64,000 nt of DNA from assembly GCA_900239685.1 (NCBI GenBank), contig OENT01000041.1, positions 124,001-188,000 on the forward strand, written 5' to 3'. The position numbers and the translations under genes were made by a program. Source of the stretch: Rotaria macrura. Lineage: Eukaryota; Rotifera; Eurotatoria; Philodinida; Philodinidae. The first letter of the stretch is position 1, and the number at the start of each line of letters is the position of its first letter. The notes beneath the pieces were generated by a model, which worked only from the letters and a program-made list of their open reading frames with translations, did no database searches and was not told the origin of the DNA. Shown one piece after another: positions 13,001 to 28,000 of the stretch.

Positions 13001-16000
13001 TAAGCCACGTGATGTATATTTCCATACTTCATATGTTAAAGATTCAATGATATTTTGAATACGTTTAACGGTAATAGGTGATATTTGTGCTCTTTGTCTA
13101 CAAGAGAAAATGAAATAATTTTATTGTTTTCTAGATAAAAATTGGTAAATTCAATTACCGGCCAATTTCGAAAAGACCTAAGAATTGTTTTAATGATGTT
13201 TGATACATAACATTGACCATCGACATTTCAACGATAAGAAAGTAAACAATGGAACCACGTGTTGCAACAGGACGAAATTCTTCACGAGCTGCATTGATTT
13301 TAATTTCAGTTTCAGCCGCTATTGTTAATTTTTCATTGACTTCTTTTGATGTTGCTTTTGTCTCTGCTAATACTTGAATAAGCGATTCATCTTCAACTAA
13401 CGAACCTATGAAAGAAAAACAATATCATGAATAAATATAAATAAATAAATAAATATATATATATTTGTCTTTAACCTTCAGTTGATGTTAAACGATAGAG
13501 TAAATTGTCTTCTAATTCTTTCGTACGACGTTTATTGGATGTGACTTCTTCAAGTAATCGTACACGTTCAGATTCAAGTTCCTAGAAAAGAATCAAAATC
13601 ATTTTTCTTTTCGAACAATTAAAAAAATATATGCATTAAATATAATTCTACATAAATATTCTTTTGTCATAGTTCATTCTGTATGGATGGTTTAATTCAT
13701 TATGATATACGTACCGCTTTTTCTTTTTGAATGACAATACCTAACAATTGATCTTCTAAACCTTTCATTGTTACAGTAAAATCAATAATGGATGTTTTAG
13801 CATAAATTTCAGGTGTGTACGATGGATTAGCTAATTTTGTTGTTATGTACAATTTAAAACCTTGTAAAACATCACATTCTTTATCTCCAACTTTGACTTT
13901 AAGTGTTGAACCAGATTTCATAAAATTTTTCTCAAGAACATTATCTAATGCTGGATCAAGTTCATCACCAACATCTTCTATCATCAATGGTCTACCTAGA
14001 GATAATGCATCTTCTAAATGTGAACGAAAATATTTATGATTGAGTGTTGTCAGCTGTAAATCGTTTGTTAATTCCTTTTGTCGAATCCATGCCTTTCCTT
14101 GACCTTGAGGATCAATTAAAAGTGGAAAACGAGCTGCTGAAGTAACAATTAAACCATTTTGAGTCGATAGTTCATCATTGGGAAGACCTTGGAGATTCCA
14201 CTCACTAATTGTTGCATTATCAACCAGAAAAGAAACAATATTCAAATCCTAAACAAAGAAAAAATTGCACAATATTCACTTTTCCAGTTGAATCCTACGA
14301 GAAAAGACTTACATCAGAGAATGGAACTTTACGTTTCATCATATCGGATCGCCATTGTTTTATAAGTAATGAACGAAATTCTTGATTGAATGGACCAGTA
14401 TAGGAAAGAAAGCCGGTAGCCAAGAGTACATCACCAACCAATCGATTTGTTTGTGCTTCAAAACCTTTCGATGCTTCTGTCCAACGTATACGTTCACCTG
14501 AAAGACCATCGATCAAAGCTGAAGCATTATGCATTTTTCTTCGACATGCTTCTGCATCAGCAAGTAAAGCCTAAAGAAGTCAAACGGAAAGCAACGAAAG
14601 ATTTCTAATAAAAACAATACATGATTTTAATTAGTAATATTTACTTGTTTGATAGCATTTGCCTTATCGAATTCAGCTTGTACAACCTAAAATGTATAAA
14701 AAGAGAAAACATGATTAAGACATGAAATGAATTTCTTTTCTTCTCAGTGTATCCACGTTCTGTTAACATTGTATTTCACAGTATGAAAATGCATTCGAAT
14801 CTTAGCTTGAAAAATTAGCCAATACGTACCGCTACTTCAGCCATTTTAGCTGCTAATTGAGCTTGTGCATCGTTATAATTTCCGGTAGCTTGAGCAAGAC
14901 GACTTTCTTGAACGGCTAAATTAGCCTTTAATGGTAAGACTTCTCTATTGATGCCAAAGAAATATGCCATAGCCATAGCCCATGAACATAGACCAGCTAC
15001 ATTGCCTGATACACGTTTAGCTGTTTCTAAATTAAAATCTTCCATGTTTAAATAGGGTTGTAATAATTCGACTGTTTCAGCATTGATTGTATCCTGATAA
15101 GACGAAATAAGCATGAAATGAAAATTTTCTTATTGAAACTCATTTTCTTCCTGAATTCTTTCTTACCTTTGGAAAGTTCACCAGGGTATTCAAGAAATCA
15201 CCTCCACCCATTAATTTAAGTGATTCACCCCACGATGGTTTTGGACATGGTTTCTCTGGATCCAAGCTCATGGAGTCCATTGGACGTTGAAATAGTATCA
15301 AAGCACAATCCATAATACGCATAATTAAATGTGGTGGTCGACCCAATTTTTTAACTGTAGCAATATCAGCTGGCTTAATAGTTTTCAATGCTGCTTCAGC
15401 TTCTTCTAAAGCTGGTCGTGCTACTTCAAGTTTAGCTTCGGCCACAGCTTTATCGGCTGAGATTTGATCGACTAGTTCTTTACATGAATCAGCAACACGT
15501 TGTACTTGTTCAGCAACTTTTGTTGCAGCCGATTTTTTAACATTGACATCTAACATGACAAGATCGGCTTTTTGATTGGCAACAACTAATTCCTTTTCTT
15601 TTCCTTCTAATTCTTTTGCTAGTTCACGTACTTCTTCGGCAGCCGATATAAGTTTTTTCAAACCAGTATTCATACGTTCAGCTAATTTACCAATATCTTT
15701 ACGTTTTTCTGAATAGATCGATTTGTAACCAGCTAAAAACGAAAGATAGGATTTCGGCGTCACATGAGTTTGACGACGATATCGATTAAAATAATCAACA
15801 CATGCTTCAGCAACTTGGTCTTGTATTTCACCCATCATCATGACTAATTCTTGTTTAACTTGTGAACCGCAGACAATATCAAAATTACTAATGAAATGTT
15901 TTGATACAGCAATCAAAGCATCTTTTGGCCAACGTTGAAACCAATCCATTGTACAACCAGATATTAAAGCAGGAAATTTCAATGAACGACTACGAAATTT

Positions 16001-19000
16001 CTCTCCAACAGGGGAAAAACATAGAACGACATGCAAATTATTTCTCACGCGTGTCAAGAAATAATCATACAAATTTTCATTTGTAGGTGGTCGTCTAGGA
16101 AATTCACGTTTCATAACAGCTGTTAGTTCACCTAAGATTTCATCGATTTCATCACGTGCAAATAAATTTGAAACTTCACCCGATGCTAACACATTGTTCA
16201 TGTATTCAAGAAAAGCTTCATCTTTAATTTCATTGTCAGTAAATAGAAATGTAACACCTTTGCCTTTCTGACCAGCACTACGATACAAATTTTTCAAATC
16301 TTCCATTAAATTTGTTACGTTGTATGATCTGGAAAAGAAAACAAAAGAAAAAGAAAATATTTCAGTAAACTCTATGTTGTTTACCTTGTTAACGTTATTT
16401 GAAATGTTTGATAACCAGCAATAAATGATGCTAAACGAGTAAGCGATTGTTTTCCACTACCACCGACACCAACGAGTAGTGCACAACCACGTGGTGTTCG
16501 TATTATACGAGAAATCTTTACTAAATGTGTCATAGCATCTTTGAAAAACACCAAATCCATTTTACCACCTTTAACTTGCTCATTATATTGTTGTTGATAA
16601 TGTAGAAGTTTTTCACTGAGTGCATCATACGATGGAATAGCTTCATAGACTTTTGGTGCTTCAAGATCAGCATCTTCTCCTTCTTCACCAGTCGCTTCGG
16701 GTGCTTCACGAAGAAAATCAACAAAATATGGTTCAGCTTGCATTAAAGCGCCTGTCGCTTGTCCACATTCTTCTTCGGCAACTAGTTTTATATTTTTTTC
16801 AAACCAATCTTTATCCTCTGGTGCAACAAAACGATCGGCAATAACACGATAGCATTCATGTTTCCATAATGAAACTAAAATATCAACTTTATTTCCAGCT
16901 ACTTCCGGCGTGACGTTAAGCATTCCCTAAAAAATACAAATATTGGTTTTTTTTTCTTCGTCATTTTTTTTCCGAATCGACATGAGTAAACATGAGCGCG
17001 GAAAATGATTAATCTAACCTGCCAAATACGTGAAAGATCACGTAAATTGAAAACATAATGAAAACGAGCTGGTGTTGGTAACATTTTAACTTTAGTCTTT
17101 TGCCAGAGTTTTCTTGTTGCTGGTACAAGTTTTTCAGTTACATTTACGATGTCTTGAGAGAAACCACGTTCCTAACAATGTATGTAAAATTGATCGTATG
17201 CGATTTTATATTATAATAAAAGAATTTATTTACTTTACAGAAATAACCAAGTCCAATCGTACTAAAGACTTTATCAATGGAAGCATTCGATGGCAATGTA
17301 CAATTGAATATACAGAATTGTCTTTTCAATCGTTGTGGTATATCATTTCTACCACCACCAGGTTGAATCATAGCGGCAATAAACTGTATATCAACAATAT
17401 TTGTAAATTCACCTGGTTTTTCAAGATTGTAAAAACCATTTTGTTCCATAACTTGTCGTGTAATTTCATTTGTAACCTTGAAAATACGAAAACATAGATT
17501 AAAAATGAGAATTAAGTATTGAAAATCAATAGATCTTACTTGATCACCCCATTCATTTATAACTGGCATGTTAATATCATCAATAAAGATGGTCATCTTC
17601 TTTCCACCCGGAGGTCCATAAGTTGTACCGACACGTTTATCAACATAACTTTCAATTGTTCGTTGTACCATGGTTGCTGTTGTTGCACTTGAAAAGTTGA
17701 CACTTTTAAATGATTGAACTTCAGGATCGTATTTTGAACAATAACCTTTGACGATAACTGTTTTAGCTGTACCCTACAATACGGAAAAAAATGAAGAAGT
17801 TTCGTAAGAAAACAAACAAAGTAACATGTATTTTTCTCTAATATTTACTTGTTCACCGATTAGTAGAACGGATTTTTCTTGTTTGGCTATTGTATCAATT
17901 AAAAAGTCTGTTCGAACATTATCAACATTAGGTACAAGAATGGATGAATATTCAGGTATGGAATCTTTTGGATAAATATAATCTGATACTCGATTACTCC
18001 AATGTTGCCATTGACCTGTTTCAATATTAACAACATATTCAAATATTGTTTCATCACCTTTGATTGGTGGTAAATCGAGATTTTTTTTTTCAATAAGAAA
18101 ATCTTCTAATTTCTTTCGATCAAATAATTCAAGTAGAGCACCGGCAGACCACATCAATGCGAATACATAAAGACGACCGAGAACATCGGTTGGTGGAGCT
18201 TTATCTTTATTGATTAAACCTTCCAATAAAACAAGTGATTGCTTCGCATACATGCACTCAAGGAGCTAAATAATATTTGTTTTAAACATTTCAATATGAT
18301 TGTACAAGAAAATAAAATGTTTACCGGCATTTTTGGATCGAGTGATTGAAATACAAAAGCTAAAGCGTCAGGAAATGATCTTGTATAGAGATTAAGTAAA
18401 ACATCGCTTTCACTAGGACTTCGTTTAAGTAGCCATCCTTTTACAATCGGTTCCCAATTCATAACTGATGCTGACATGAAAACCATACCATTTCGACTGA
18501 CAGTAGCAGGTGAAGCATTATCAATATTATGTACTTCAAAAATAATTTTACAATTAGGTGCCATAGGAATTCGATCACCATTAGCTAGTGTTAATGTTTT
18601 GTTATCGTCTAATACAGAATTTAAATTTTCAATCCAAATAGCATCAACAGGTCCATCAAGAATCAACCAAACATGATCACCCTATAAAGAAGATCATAAG
18701 GTTTTTCTTCGTTTAGTTTTTTACTGTGAAATACTTTTTTCGTTTTCAATGTTCGACGCCACAGTGTTGAAAATATACCATCAGTCCAATCATTGGTTGC
18801 AACATCTAATCGACCGAACATTTGTGGAGCTGTTATAGCTTTTGGATTCATACGCATTTCACGATGTGGTGCACCACATTCAGTCATGGCTTTCATTAAA
18901 ATACTAAATAAAATATGCCAATAATAAAAATGAACTACAATAGTCATCATTCATGTATCCTGACCTGATACATTTCGTTTTTCCAGCACCGCTAGGCCCT

Positions 19001-22000
19001 AATGTCATCATACCGTGACGTACACGCTGTGTTTCATAAAGTTGAATTAATTTCAATACCCATGGTGCATGATGAACCAATTGTGCTTGATCAGTCTAAA
19101 TTAGAATTTCGAGCAAAATAAACGAAAACTATAATTTATGGAATCACAATCAATACATACTTGAGTTTTAATAGCTGCTTCAATTTCAGGATAACCTTTC
19201 GTTTCAAGTTGAATACCAGGAAATAAATCATCAATTAGAGACATAAATAACGGTTCGTCTTCGTCAATCTGTATGATAAGAAAAGAAAAAACAATAAAAA
19301 CATATCTTGATAGACATATATATATATTCTGTGATGAAATAGTTCGTGTATGTATAACTAACCAATTTCGAAAGATTCATATCACGCAAGATTCGCATCA
19401 TAGTTTTTTCTTCTGAATCGGTTGGATTTTCACGTTTGAATGCACCAAGTGTACGTAAAACTGATAGAATATTTCTTAAACCAAAATCATAATGTACTTG
19501 TTTTGTTAACTGTTCTTCGCATAGTTTATATAAAGTATAAAATTTCTTTGCTAATTTAACATTTTGAAGAAAACCGCAACTAGCTAATTTGACACGCATA
19601 ATGATAGCACGATCAGGAACCATCATAGCTGAAAAACAATAGTTCAACGTTGAAAACAACGATAGATTCTATGATCCAATGACTTACCAACTGTACGAAA
19701 GTTAATTTTTAAATTCTCCGGTAATTCTTGTCGACCAGCGTAGCCAGGATTCTAGAAGTTTTCAAATGAATATATTTCAATAGTAGAAAAATAGATGCAC
19801 TCATATAGATTGAGACTAGAATCATGGGAAAAGGCATTGTCAAATCACGATTATCTCTTATTTTTTGTGATCCATTTTTCGGACAGTCGAAATTCTTCGT
19901 CAAATATATATAATAATAATAATCTAGGATGACACGAAACAAGGGTTTTCGAATTCTTAATGTATTTTTGTTGAATTGGTGCACTTTACTTATGGCTATA
20001 TTAAAGTATACCGAAAGAACGAAAAGAAAACTCGAATTCGATATTCTACGCAAAATTTGTTTAAAACAGAACAATTTTCCAATAATGATTTATTAATAAA
20101 ACATTCCATAGATCCTACGAGACATCTATGTAAACGTGGTTGTTCGATGTGCACAATACCATGGAGATTGAGCGTATTAGAATTGAAGTCAACTATAAGA
20201 TATTAAACTTTCAAAATGAATTTTAAAATCGGCTATCATAATAGCATTTTTTCTTTGGCTCCTGTGTAGTGGACTGCAATACATTCGTTGAAAGAAATTC
20301 TCGTGCAAATTTAAAATTTTTGCACCAACACATGGACAACTCATAGTCTTCTGAAGACATTTATCGTATCTTTAGAATCTATACGGTGCATACAGTATCT
20401 GTTGAGAAGCAAGCAATCAGTTAGATGGCTTGTCATCTCGTCAATTAGAAATATGCATTTTACCATAGTAAGAAAGAGACCAAATTCCATATCCATGTCA
20501 ACATTGTCTCCATCTGTGAAGATGAATGATGGTTTCTTTTCCTTTTTACATCTTAAAACGATATCAATTTGTTGAGCAGCGACAGAAAGTACAGGTAATT
20601 CAATACGATTGAATTCATCGAAACAACCCCATGATCCTATGAAAATATATAACTGTAATTATCAACACACTCAGCTTCTATGCGCGTACCTGATTGAGCT
20701 AGACCTTTGTAAATACGACCTAGACCACGGTAATCCATTTGATCCGAACAGTTGAATACCTATTTATATTGATTTTAATGGAGTTATCATAGAACATCTA
20801 CTCGTTTATCTGACTTACGACAACGAATTTTCCAAGACAACGACCCATATCTTTTACAGTTTCTGTTTTACCTGTTCCGGCAGGTCCTTAAAACAAATCA
20901 TCTCAAACTAGTAATCCTATTGTAATTGAGCTTACAACATACCTGCAGGTGCACCACCCAAAGACATGTGTAATGCTTGTGCTAATGTGATATAACATCT
21001 GTACAGAAGAAAAAAACAGACGATAATTAAAAATCCATTGAACAAGTTGATTATTTCTTTCATTTATTTGCTTACCTATCAGTTAGCGGTGTGATGACAA
21101 GTCGATCAGTACAACCCAAATATTCATTCATATATTTAAAATCGACATCAGTTATTGATATACGACATATATCAGCGTCTTCATCAAAATAAAATCGACA
21201 CTGTTTCAGCCAGTCGAATTCGCCGACTGATCGTGTTTTGTTTGCAACCTATGATTAAATGAGTTGTTAGAAAAACGAACAATCACGTTGAACATTTCAT
21301 AGAAATACATACAAGTTCATCAAAAATATCTTTTTGATGTACATGAATTGTGATTAATGTTTCGATTTTCACTCGATCTAATTTCGATAGATCTTCTGTT
21401 GTTTTATTAATTAATGCATTTAGAATATCAAGAAATTTCTTTGCTGTATCTCCCATGATTTTCTTATCTGTCTTGGTGTTATTCAACGCTACTTCTGAAT
21501 CACGTGTCCATAACATTTGAAGACCAAGTAAACCAACCTAAATAGAAATCGATCATTGGATTTGGTATCATGAGTTGCGAGAAAATTTCAAAGAAAACTG
21601 TTTCTTCTTTTTTTCCGAAGACTTTTTTCAACACAATCTCTACATTCAGAAGTCATGGGTACATCTATGAAATGCAGCGTTGTAAATTTTTAATGATTCT
21701 TGTGTTCGTACAAATAGACAACCAAATATTGAAAAATAATAACAGTATTCGCTAATACAACATAAGAACGTCGAAATGCATACCGTATATACTTCTTACG
21801 AGTTTTGTGTTAACTAGACTTAGAAGAAAACTATTGTCATCGTTTCGTAAACATCAATTCGAAAACGTTTCCTTCCTAACATACACTCAAGTACATGACA
21901 ATTGAAAAATATGATAATTACTAATATGTCAATTCAAATTCTTATGTTATCATGAAGAAACGAAATAAGAGTCACAGAAATTTACTCCTCGTACGACTTT

Positions 22001-25000
22001 CCGAAGAGAACCATTAGATTACTAGTGTCACAGTCAGTACAGTCACATTACTGAATTTATGTGTTCTTGAAAAATATCGAGCACTCGTTCTCAATATATG
22101 GATCGTAATTCTAGTTTCTTTTTCAAATCGTTTACTACTAGAGATGATTTTATATAGATCAACAAATGAAGTCAAATTTTGTTCTTAAATTTTTGAAGTG
22201 ATTATTTAAATCAAATCAATGATATACTTGAGCTGGAAAACTATTGAGAAAATCGAGTAAATTGAACGATGGATCTTGAATAGCAACAGCACCATCACGA
22301 ATAATTTTATGCAGTGAAGCCCGTGACATTCTTAACAAATCTCCAAGCCATACTTCAACATTACCCTATGAAGAAACACAATTGATTTATCTATTTACTA
22401 TAATCTTTTCTCGGAATTCATACCTGAGCCATAACTGGTTCTTTTAATGGTACCATTTCACTTTCTTGAGAATTGATTTCGAGAATTTTATCGTAAACTT
22501 TTTCATCGAACGTTACTAATTTTGTGTTATCAAAAACACTCAACAAATGATTCTGCAATAGAAAAAGAAGTTACTTAAATATTGACATGATTTTATTGTT
22601 CACATACTTGAATCGTATGAGAGTCACTAGCTTGACCGAGAATTTCTAGAAGTGCTGGATCAGAAACGAAGAAAAATCGTGGAAATACTAAACGTTTCTT
22701 TTCCAGATAACCAGTCAAAGATTTTTGACACAGTTCAAGTTGTTCAAATAAATGTGGCAATAATTGTGCTAATGTATCATCAGCTGTACAACAACCAACA
22801 ACATTTAAATTTTCATGTGCACGTTGCATGATTTTTTGCCATGACTTATCGATATTTCCGAAACGTTTTGCTTCAGCTGGTAATTGTTTAGCAATATCAC
22901 CACCTACAAAGACGGCTTCAAGATAAATCCAAAGATTTTGTACGGACATCCATTTTTCAATAATTTCAGTTGTTGATGTTAATTTTTGTACCCATTCTTG
23001 AATTTTCTTTTTAAAGGGTGCATTATAACTAAAAATCAAAAATTCAATTAGAAAGATAACGCCTATAAATATATTTATTATATTGTTGCATTACCGATTG
23101 GACATTAACGAGCCGAGAACCATCAATGAGTCTTCCATAAGTGCGATGATTTCACCAGTAGCATCACCTTTCAATAGAAGTTCACCACGAGCTTTGAATG
23201 TACTAAATTGAAAATTTTGATTTCCCCAATCAGCAACAACTTGATTAAGTTTAGCTTCAATATCTTTTTCTTTGATAGCTGATATACAAATATCCTTGAA
23301 AATAGATGAACAAAAAAAAAACAGTTCTGTTTCGTTTTCCTATTCTAAACTATTGAGAATATTACTTCAATATCTTCTTTATATTTGAGTAAAGGTGCCG
23401 TCATAATATCTCGTAAAAGAAAACTATCTGATTCGATATCAAATTTATGTGATGTGACAGTCGCTATTCGTTCCCAATGACGTGGTTTCATGGATTTATT
23501 AGCCATCATTTCAAGTAATGGACAAGTTTCATTGAAATCATCTAAGAAAAGGAAAATGATGAATTAAATTTGTTATTATTTATCTCACTGTCACATACCA
23601 ATAGTCTTTTTCAATTCTTCGAAAGCATCATATTCTTTTAAACCTTTTGGTAATTTTCGACAACGATTTTGAAAATCTATTAAATCATTGTTGATCTTTT
23701 CAATATCAACATCAACCCAAGTTATATCATAGTATCCATTAATTGTATCAATAACAATATTATATAAACCATAGAGTTTTTGTAACAAACCTAATTCCTA
23801 AACAGAAAAAATTCAAATTAACAAATTTCATAACAAGAGAGTTCGCATTTTGAAATCAGTATACAATTGTATTGTAAGATGATAGATTTCAAAAGTTTAT
23901 CATAGTGAAGTATTTCAAGGGAAAAACCCCGAGAGTTACAACATCGATCATATCTACAGAGAACGTCATAAATAACTCGTAGTGATCCTTGCCAATGAGG
24001 AGAAAACTGAAATTCTTCTAGATTTTATCAAATGATATCATTATTTCACAATTCGTAGTAATATACATAAGACATAGAATGGATATAACATCAACAAGGA
24101 ATGCAAAAAACAATGAATGAAAACATATCATACTCGTTTAATTCGTTGAAGATCTGGATACTCTGTTATTGCTAGACCAAATAAATCTTCACCAGCACTG
24201 TAAGTTTCAAATTTTCTCCATAGTTCATCGAATTTCGCTTGAAAAATTGTTAAACGATCACTTGCTTCACGTGGTGGCGTGCCGTGAACCATAGGTCCTC
24301 TTTTAATATTAGAAGACGACATTATATGTTGAATTTATGGTTATACAAAAAACAAATAAGACAAAACCCTACTTTTTATTATAGTCATCAACAAATGTAT
24401 GAAAATCTTGTTGAAATGCGGCAACATTATCCAAAAGATTTTGTTTAAATGCTGGTTGAATATCGAGTAAATGTGCTTGTACTTCTTTTCCTTGTTGTAA
24501 ACATTTTCTCCATGCATATTGTAATGTATCAACAAGTTCAGGCTTGCCATCATTAAATGCAATCTCATACTTATTCAACATGATATATGTTTCTTCAACT
24601 GGTGTTATTGTTTGATCGATTAAAATTTCATTTTGACGTATTTCAGATAATGCACCCATATGTGTACGAACATCATCTAAATCTTTACATGGACGTGTTA
24701 GACGTTTTTGTATATCATCGATCTTATCGAAAGCCATTTGCATATCCTGTGATGCCTTGTCATTTAAAGCTTTGGCATAGGCCATTTTCCAATTATTAAT
24801 TTCTGTTTTTAAACCTCGTTTTAAATTATCAGTAAAGAATACGATTGAACCAACTTGAAACGATTGAGGAAATTCATCAATATCAGTTTCCATTCGACGA
24901 TAATGTTTAAATAATGCTTCAAAATCAACCATCAATGGTTTCGATTCCATAAATGCTTTGACAGTTGGTTCTGGTTCCTATGTTGAAAAATGAATCAAAC

Positions 25001-28000
25001 GAAATAATGATATTAACTATGAAAGAAATTCATTTTTACTTTCTCCCATAGTTCAGCAAAGCCAGTAAAATTTTTCATCATATCTTGAACATCAGGTTTG
25101 AATGTACTAATAGCTGAATTAAGTGATAGGACAACTAAAAATGAGAAAATAATTGCATATTGAAAAATATTCTTCGTTGTATTTTAGTTACCTTTTTTAA
25201 CGTCATTATTTTCTGCAATGACCTAAAATAAATAAAGACAAGTTAGTGATCGATATCTTTACTATAGTGGAATTTAATGTGAACGACAATAGGATTGTTT
25301 TGTATTTTGGTGACAGTAATTTTAACAACATAAGTGTGATATGCAAAAGGGTTGTCTCGAACTTATTGCGACTTTATTTTGTTTCAAATGCATCAAAATA
25401 TAAATTCGCAATTTTCCTAATATGACAAATATTCTTCTATCTTACTCTTATCTCTCCTATAACATATCGCAATGGACATTTTTCTCCATCACAATCTGCA
25501 GGTAGAGAAGAGATCCAAGTTTTTGGCTGTAGAAATTCAATAATGATATTCGATTAAAAACAAGATTCATCAATGTGAAAATTGAAATAGAAAATCAATA
25601 GAAAAATTTCAAACCTTATGCAATGGTTTTGGTGCTTTAGCTTGTACAGCTAATTTAACATCTTCTCCTTCGTCTAAAGCTTGTTTTTCGATTTCCTACA
25701 ATAAAATCAATTGAATAGAACGAGTTGAATAGAAAAACAAATATGTATATATATATATTCATTTATATCTACTTTAATTGTTATTTCTCGAAGTTTTTGT
25801 GCATGAAACCATTCTGGTATATCTTGTCCAATTTTCAGCATGGTATTGGCTGATTTATTCAATTGTGATTGCATATCATCTAAGCTTGGTTTAACAAGTA
25901 CATTTGGTATGGACAAAACGATATCCGTACGAAACAATGGATTTCGTACTTGTTCACGTATAACTTCTTCGCCTACGTAGCGTATAGGCTGTTGTAAACG
26001 TCGACGTATTGCTTCCAATGAACTTCTTGTACATTGAACAATGGCATCAATATTTTTATTCCAATAGTTAGTCAAAAAATTAAAGAATGCACATGGTTGA
26101 CAATCATTACAACGGGCTACATGTCCTTTTGCCATCATAGCTGATTTAAGTACACAATCATAATATTCAGTTTCAGTTTCTTTTATTTGTAGTTGTTCAT
26201 GCGGTTTAAGACGTTTTTTAAGTACTTCAAGTAAATAATGAACGGCTTTTTCACATAATAGTGCTTGCTTTGTTATCGAACCAATGGCATGTTGACACGA
26301 TTCATCGGTTAATTTAGAAAACTCATCGAGTGTCATCGGATCGTTTTGTGGTTCGCATAGTTGTGTTTCAGCTATGGTTTGTAATGCATTTTCAATACGA
26401 CATTGTAATATATCCATACAATCGTTAATAAGTATGCGTAAATGTTCAAGTTCATGTCGAACATTATTAATATCTGAAAATGAATACACAAATTTTGACA
26501 ATCTCATCTCATTTAACAGATAAAAAGACTACATACATTCTTGAATAGTTAATGATGACCATGTGATAGCAACAAAGCCAGGTCGTAATGCTTCTTCAAC
26601 TTTTTCACGATGTGGTTTAAATAATTGTATCATATCTTTTGGAATCGATGCATAGGCATGTTTGATATCATTTAATAGTTCTTGTAGATTAACACTTGTT
26701 TGTCGAATTTGTTCTTCTTGTCGAAGTAATGTTGTTGCAGTATCTGGTATATCTAAGCCTAATTTTGATAGATACTGTGCATCCTTAATTAATTCCAATA
26801 CTTGTGGATCGAAATTCACGAATTCCTCCTAGATGATATCAAATGACATAAGAACAAATTCAATGTAGACAATAAAAAAAAAACGTTCATACTTTGGTTT
26901 CATGATGTCGAATATAGACGGTTGCTTCCATGCCTTTTTTAATTAAATCAATACTACGTTCCCAATTACGATAAAATAAAACTTCATATTGAAGTAATGC
27001 TTCAGCTATCTTGTTAAAGTTTCGTATTAATAATTTACCATCTTCAGATTTACTTAAATCCATTTTATCTTGTAATAATTTAATGGGTATACTTATACGT
27101 TGATATAGTTGTCTTGCCCATATGATTCGACCGGCTGTTGGCGGTAAATTACGTGATAATGGTGGATCTTCTTTATTTTTTTCATAGATTTTACGTACAC
27201 TATCAAGTTCTTTACTAAAGTTTTGTAGTAATTTACTAAGTTTATCACCGAAATCAATTTTGACGCCTTCTAAATCTTGAAATTTATTAAGAAATAATAA
27301 TGATTGTTCAACCTAAGAAAGAATTTTTCTCAATTGTATTGTTCGTTATTTAATTTTACAAAAAATAAATAAATTACTGTGTATGATTTTCGAAACCATG
27401 AATCAATATATAATTGTAATTGACCTTGAATAAATTCGATTTGTGCTTTAAATTCATTGTAATCATTGTCGAACTAGATTTCCGAAGAAAAACGAAAAAG
27501 AGTTATGATGAGAGAAGAACAACGACGGTGAACGCTTTTATTTTTTTATATTTACGTCCGGTTTTCGATGATCGAGTAAATCATAGGATTTCTTTTTAAT
27601 TGAATCGACCACTGATCGATATTTAACAACGATCGGTTCTAAGCCTTCAACACGAATATTTTGTAAACCACTTAAACTTTCAATTGTATTGAGAACATCA
27701 ACGATACGATCAAGTCGTTTGCAAAACGTATCAAATTTACCGAAGATATAGTTTTCACTAAACGATAATTAAAACAGTCTATTCAGATAATTAAAAACAA
27801 CGACAACTTTAGAGTAGTAATTTGATCGTACAACAAAATTTTCAAAAACAACACATACTGATCATTTACACTAGGCTAATTGAGAAGAAGAATATGATAA
27901 ATAACAGCAATGCATGTACCCATTGCAATGTAAGTACTAATTTTCATATATCTTTAATTAAAAATCAACAATATCAGTTAGTTCAGATGTCGATTCTAAC

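Noticed and set aside
19976-20206. 76-residue plus-strand frame inside a dynein intron
   Set aside because: It contains a CxxxCxxC-like cluster but has no flanking exons or family match; most likely chance.
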